Source of the DNA: Garcia nutans
Taxonomy: Eukaryota; Streptophyta; Magnoliopsida; Malpighiales; Euphorbiaceae
NCBI GenBank assembly: GCA_947685225.1
Contig: CANTUV010000022.1
Span: 8,474,501-8,538,500, forward strand
Length of the DNA stretch: 64,000 nt
Reading direction: 5' to 3'
Made by a program: the position numbers and the translations under genes. Shown here one piece after another: positions 60,201-64,000 of the stretch (position 1 is its first letter; each line of letters starts with the position of its first letter). Under the pieces are notes generated by a model, which did no database searches, was not told the origin of the DNA, and worked only from the letters and a program-made list of their open reading frames with translations.

Positions 60201-61870
60201 TTCAGAAAGAGCTCAACCTTCGGCAGAGGAGATGGTTGGAATTGATTAAAGACTACGACTGCTTGATTGATTATCATCCAGGTAAAGCAAATGTAGTTGC
60301 TGATGCCTTAAGTCGGAAGTCTTTAGCTGGTTTAACAGTTTATTCGCTCTCATTGCTTGTTGAGTTGAGAGCTTTGCGTGCCAGTTTTGTACTTTGTGAT
60401 GATGGTGCATTATTGGCACAGTTGCAATTGAAGCCGGTTTTGTTGGATCAGATCAAAGAGGCTCAGTTGACTGATAAGAAGATTCAGAAGATTATTGCAG
60501 ATTGTCAGAGTAGAGAGAGTAGAGATTTTGTTGTGAGGAATGATGGGAGCCTATGGTTCAAGAACAGATTGTGTGTACCCGATAATGCTGATTTGAAGAG
60601 GGTCATTTTGGAAGAGGCACATCAGTCGATGTTTTCTATGCATCCGGGCAACACCAAGATGTATCATGATTTGAGACAGCATTACTGGTGGATTGGGTTG
60701 AAAAGAGACATTGCTGAGTTTGTATCGAAATGTCTCACTTGTCAGAAGGTTAAAGCAGAGCATCAAGTTCCCACTGGGTTGCTTCAACCGTTGTCAGTGC
60801 CAGAATGGAAGTGGGAAAGAGTGACAATGGACTTTGTGTCTGGATTGCCTTTGACACAAAGGAAACATGATGCCATATGGGTGATTGTGGATAGATTGAC
60901 TAAGACAGCTCATTTCCTTCCGGTTCGGATGGATTACTCTTTGGAAAGGTTAACTGAGTTGTATATCCATGAGATTGTGAAATTGCATGGTGTTCCAACT
61001 TCTTTGGTGTCTGATCGAGATCCCAGGTTTACTTCAAGATTTTGGAAGAGTTTGCACAGAGCTTTGGGTTCTCGACTACACTTCAGTACTGCTTTTCATC
61101 CACAGACGGATGGACAGTCTGAGAGGGTGATACAGATTGTTGAGGATATGTTGAGAAGCTGTGTCATCGATTTCTCTGGAAGTTGGGATAGATTCTTACC
61201 TCTTGTGGAGTTTGCTTACAACAACAGTCACCAATCCAGCATCGGAATGGCCCCATTCGAGGCATTGTATGGCAGACGGTGCAGAACACCTCTTTGTTGG
61301 AGTGAACTTGGTGATAGCAAGTTGATTGGGCCTGATTTGATTCAAGAAACTGAAGAGAAAGTGAAGTTGATTCGAGGCAGATTGAAAGCAGCTTCGGACC
61401 GACAGAAGTCTTATGCGGATCTGAAAAGGAGAGATATTCAGTTTGATGTTGGGGATAAGGTATTTTTGAAAGTATCTCCTTGGAAGAAGATTTTGAGGTT
61501 CGGTCGGAAAGGGAAATTGAGTCCTCGTTTCATCGGACCGTATGAAGTGTTGGAAAGAGTTGGGCCAGTGGCTTATCGGCTTGCTTTGCCATCTGAGTTG
61601 GATCGTATTCATAATGTGTTTCATGTTTCTATGTTGAGAAGGTACAGGTCGGATCCATCTCATGTGTTGCCATTTGAATCTATTGAAGTAAGCCCAGACT
61701 TGACATTTGAAGAGGAACCAGTTGCTATCTTGGCACGGGAAGTGAAAGAATTGAGGAACAAGAGAGTGCCATTAGTGAAAATTCTTTGGAAGAATCATGC
61801 AAAAGAAGAAGCAACTTGGGAGAATGAGCAAACCATGCGAAAGCAATATCCTCAGCTGTTTCGGCCTTGA
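57227..61870 (+). CDS. Chromovirus (Ty3/gypsy, Tekay/Del-type) gag-pol polyprotein, intact
   Basis: An uninterrupted frame of 1547 residues from the first in-frame ATG. Gag is about 75-260. Zinc-binding CIHCGRPHGGPC (319-330) is followed by a CCHC knuckle CFRCGSPDHFVRDC (339-352). The protease motif ALIDPGSTHSYI has D438. Reverse transcriptase carries FVKKKDGTMRLCIDYRQLN, KIDLRSGYHQ (D710) and FIDDILVYS (D774, D775). RNase H residues are D921, E958, D983 and D1026. Integrase has an H1132/H1139/C1169/C1172 zinc site and a D1202, D1263, E1299 catalytic triad with the normal 35-residue D-E spacing. A C-terminal chromodomain (about 1495-1545, from EEEPVAILAR to KQYPQLF) assigns it to chromoviruses. 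Together with complete cis-signals it appears potentially mobile; expression is unknown. Confidence 0.97.
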   Translation: MNPHLRQSVEGSEESVAPEDGARVDSAGEAPVSGSGRPVGDEVPPAWFRNMMEAMRQAPVQPQPPPPQPSVPVRHYDKLRKYGAEDFLGTVDPAVAEQWLDRVQRVFVQLQATSEEKFDYARSLLQKDAYDWWKTVPHSMDDPPTLSYTDFLREFELKYTPREYKDMKKMEFLSLKQDSKTVTEYEVEFIRLSHYAGGIIADEIDRCRRFQEGLRPSIMCLVAGSRYHDFSQLVAAARDVERAQVIAAASEEEVRVRRPQFEAGSSSAKRGRGSFVPRSSRSQRPAGRSVQFQRHRYRPAASVASAPTPMVQRSTLPICIHCGRPHGGPCWKAGVAGVCFRCGSPDHFVRDCPERQEFMPVDSAASRASVRGGRGGRGASRGGRAGFSSRGGATSRETRPEEVGSSQRMYVMQRQPDASAVIAGTFSLFDTTVLALIDPGSTHSYISASVLPVFDVHAESLGFDVLVTNPLGHSVMVSKVHRDSAVRVQGEEFLGDLIEMPFKEYDVILGMDWLSRHGAVVDCKKKIVSLRTSDGREVIVSNEQEQLASLFVSAVAARRLIRKGCEAYLAHVIDTRVRSSPIDSIATVAEFPDVFPEELPGLLPEREVEFGIELLPGTTPISITPYRMAPAELRELKVQLQELLDKGFIRPSVSPWGAPVLFVKKKDGTMRLCIDYRQLNKVTIKNKYPLPRIDDLFDQLKDAAVFSKIDLRSGYHQLRVRAEDVPKTAFRTRYGHYEFLVMPFGLTNAPAAFMDLMNRVFRPYLDQFVVVFIDDILVYSRNEEEHDMHLRIVLQILREKQLFAKLSKCEFWLDQVAFLGHIVSAEGIRVDPSKVEAILNWSPPKSVTEVRSFLGLAGYYRRFVKGFSLIATPLTRLLRKGVRFVWTDQCQTSFEQLRDMLTQAPVLTLPVEGKPYVIYSDASHSGLGCVLMQEGKVIAYASRQLKPHELNYPTHDLELAAIVFALKIWRHYLFGEKCFIYTDHKSLKYLGVQKELNLRQRRWLELIKDYDCLIDYHPGKANVVADALSRKSLAGLTVYSLSLLVELRALRASFVLCDDGALLAQLQLKPVLLDQIKEAQLTDKKIQKIIADCQSRESRDFVVRNDGSLWFKNRLCVPDNADLKRVILEEAHQSMFSMHPGNTKMYHDLRQHYWWIGLKRDIAEFVSKCLTCQKVKAEHQVPTGLLQPLSVPEWKWERVTMDFVSGLPLTQRKHDAIWVIVDRLTKTAHFLPVRMDYSLERLTELYIHEIVKLHGVPTSLVSDRDPRFTSRFWKSLHRALGSRLHFSTAFHPQTDGQSERVIQIVEDMLRSCVIDFSGSWDRFLPLVEFAYNNSHQSSIGMAPFEALYGRRCRTPLCWSELGDSKLIGPDLIQETEEKVKLIRGRLKAASDRQKSYADLKRRDIQFDVGDKVFLKVSPWKKILRFGRKGKLSPRFIGPYEVLERVGPVAYRLALPSELDRIHNVFHVSMLRRYRSDPSHVLPFESIEVSPDLTFEEEPVAILAREVKELRNKRVPLVKILWKNHAKEEATWENEQTMRKQYPQLFRP

Positions 61871-61901
61871 TATCAGGTAATTTCGAGGACGAAATTTCTT
61901 T

Positions 61902-61916
61902 TTAGAGGGGGAGAAT
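61902..61916 (+). other. Polypurine tract of the chromovirus
   Basis: AGAGGGGGAGAAT directly precedes the 3' LTR start TGTAATATCC. This is the standard site for plus-strand DNA priming. Confidence 0.92.
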
Positions 61917-64000
61917 TGTAATATCCTCATTTATGCCCTAGAAGTTTTGTATGTTGTTGTTATTGTGGTTGTTTCAAATTGCAAGATAAAGAATTGAGAA
62001 AAGAAAAGTATATGTGTTTTGGGAAGGATTTAGGGTTTAGAGAGAATGGTATATGTTGTGTATATGTTGATATATATAACATATAAATGGGTCAAAGAAG
62101 AGTCAAGGTGTTGGTTAGTGGAAGAAGATATTTTATTGTTGAGTGTGTAATTGCATATATGGGCTTATATAAGACAAAAAGTTAGTTATATGATTGAGGG
62201 CATTTTGGTAATTGCTTGGATAAAATCTCTTGGTGGAGATTTAAAGAAGAAAAGTCATTTGACTTTGTTGAATTTTCTTTTCTTCTCATGTTTGTGCCGG
62301 CCATTGAAGAAGACAAAGGGAAAGAGAAGTGTTCTTGATGCTATACTCAAATTGAAGAAGGAATTGAGAGATTTGGTGAAAGATTTGTGGAATTTCCTCA
62401 TCTAAGGTAAGTATTCTATTGTTTCCTTTACTTATTTTGGTAGTAGTGTTGAAGTTATGATTAGGGTGATTTGTGATTTGTTGGTTTGATGATTAGATGT
62501 GTTTGTGTTGTGTTCTCAAGTGTTGAATTGGTTTTAAGTTAAGAGTTTAAATAGGTGTTGTTGTTGGAAGTGGTGGATGTTGATTTTGAAAGATGGTGAT
62601 TTTAGGGTTTTGAGATAGTTTGTGTTTAAGTGTAATATTAATGTGTTATGAGGTGATTTTTATGATGAATATGTGTTTAGAACATGGTTTATGTTCATTT
62701 GAAACATGTGGTATGATGTATATTAAGTTTAAATGCAATTGGGAAAGTGTTGGCTTTGGTTAGGGTTTTGGTTATGGGTGACACGGCCAAAAAGCTATGG
62801 GAAACACGGCCAAGACATGAAATTTTGAAGGTGTTGGATTGATTTTTGAGAGACACGGCCGTGTCCCCAAGCCATGTTTGCTACTGCCAAAGTTTGGTTG
62901 AGAGACACGGCCACAAGTTTGGCCGTGTCCCTTGCCCGTGTTTCTTACTGTCCAATTGGGTTGAGTGACACGGCCACAAGCTTGGCCGTGTCCCTCAAGT
63001 GGCTGCCCGTGTCCCTCAATTGTGTAGGTTAAGGTTTTACTTCCTTGTTCTTTTTGCATTGCTTTGGTTCTCAAAGGGTAGGTTGGTCCCTAAACCTAAC
63101 CCTAAACATTTTAAATACACTTGAATCAATGAATGATATAATCAATTACATGTGTAAGGTTCTAAAGCTATGAATCATATCAATTGTTCTTTACCCTAAT
63201 TGCATTGTTGAGATTGAATAATGTCATGTTATGCATTGTAAATCGTAATGTGTTTCATGAGTAATGAATATTGAAATGTATATCAAAGATGCAATGATAA
63301 TTCAAATAAGACATGATATGAGACAATGCCATTGTGGTTGGCTATGATGTGATGCAATTGAAAGAAATAAGGCATGTTTGCCTAAATGTTGTTGAGAATT
63401 GAGAATGGAAATGATAATTGAATAATAAATGAATTGTGTGGCTAATGTGTTATTCCATTTTCAGAGTTGGTTGTTGGTGGCATGCCTAATAAGTGTAACA
63501 ATCTCTTGAAGTTAGGTTGGATTGAATCCTTGAAGCCTAATTGAGATGTTACCACCCTTGAAGCTAGGTTGGGTTGGTTCTTGAAGCCAAGTTGGGTTGA
63601 AGCTTAGCATGCTTTGCTCCCCTTGAAGCTTGGTTGAACCTAATCCTTGAAGCCTAGTTGGGTATATGATATTGATAAATGTGATGATAGAACCAAAACA
63701 TTAACTCTGAAAATTGAATGGCATATTAGTGTGTCTTGGGCCCATGCTTGTCTATGGTTAATGTGAGTCATGAATGATGCTTGTCTTTGCTTAATGTTGA
63801 TTATGAATGATTAAATGAATACTAATGAGGTATATGATAAGATGTTGAAATATGATATGTCTATTTATGTTGAGTTATGAAATGTAAAGGCATGTTGTTA
63901 GTTTTGCATATATGATGTTACATGTATAATATGGATTGAGAATTGGCATTGTATTGCATTAAAGTAAAACATTAGCATGTTTTATCTTACTAAGCCGTTG
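61917..64000 (+). mobile_element. 3' LTR of the chromovirus, cut by the window end
   Basis: The first 2084 bp of the LTR. It is offset from the 5' LTR by a constant 7365 bases to the last base of the window, so there are no net indels. I found no substitution in the stretches compared by eye, and the two chance ORFs (84 and 100 residues) are identical in both LTRs. About 420 bp lie beyond the window. Confidence 0.95.

Noticed and set aside
57131..61663. Numerous minus-strand ORFs across the chromovirus gag-pol
   Set aside because: Antisense shadows of a long open frame with strong domain support on the + strand.

Overview
This is AT-rich nuclear DNA from a flowering plant, almost certainly a dicot. 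The evidence is an INDETERMINATE DOMAIN (IDD) zinc-finger gene with GT-AG introns, CASP-like membrane-protein exons, an Au-like SINE, a TRIM element and several plant LTR-retrotransposon lineages (Athila, a chromodomain Ty3/gypsy element and several Ty1/copia elements). I see no bacterial, organellar or rRNA sequence. The species cannot be fixed from the sequence alone.

Only one host gene looks intact: an IDD14/15/16-clade (SGR5-like) transcription factor on the + strand, with exons 7463-7610, 7816-8215 and 8949-9753 encoding 450 residues. Two three-exon CASP-like genes on the - strand (39567-41467 and about 50415-51349) keep recognisable exons and splice sites but carry frameshifts, and the first also has a stop. 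They flank a younger copia insertion.

Region by region. 1-2869: a decayed minus-strand copia element running off the left edge, with its 5' LTR at 2471-2869. 2870-7051: AT-rich DNA, a nested repeat and hAT-like remnants. 7052-9900: the IDD gene. 9900-16565: AT-rich DNA with microsatellites and one copy of a dispersed AT-rich repeat. 16566-21790: a gutted minus-strand Athila-type element with a 1.43-kb LTR and a second repeat inserted in it. 23873-26885: a 3.0-kb solo LTR. 27493-28390: a foldback MITE and a copia remnant. 29009-29535: a complete TRIM with target-site duplication. 30690-33522: a 5'-truncated LINE with a poly(A) tail. 35447-38970: dispersed and tandem AT-rich repeats carrying a hAT element (8-bp duplication) and an Au-like SINE. 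39567-51349: the two CASP-like pseudogenes, a near-complete copia element with non-canonical TA...CA ends (43524-48634) and an older copia fragment. 54552-64000: a structurally intact chromovirus (LTR, primer site, 1547-residue gag-pol with C-terminal chromodomain, polypurine tract, 3' LTR cut by the window end).

The window is best read as a gene-poor transposon landscape around one developmental regulator. I found no sign of a new gene system. The most informative observations concern element structure: unusual LTR ends, an in-frame poly-G expansion in an integrase active site, palindrome clusters in two unrelated LTR families, apparently identical LTRs on the chromovirus, and a TA microsatellite abutting a splice acceptor in the IDD gene.
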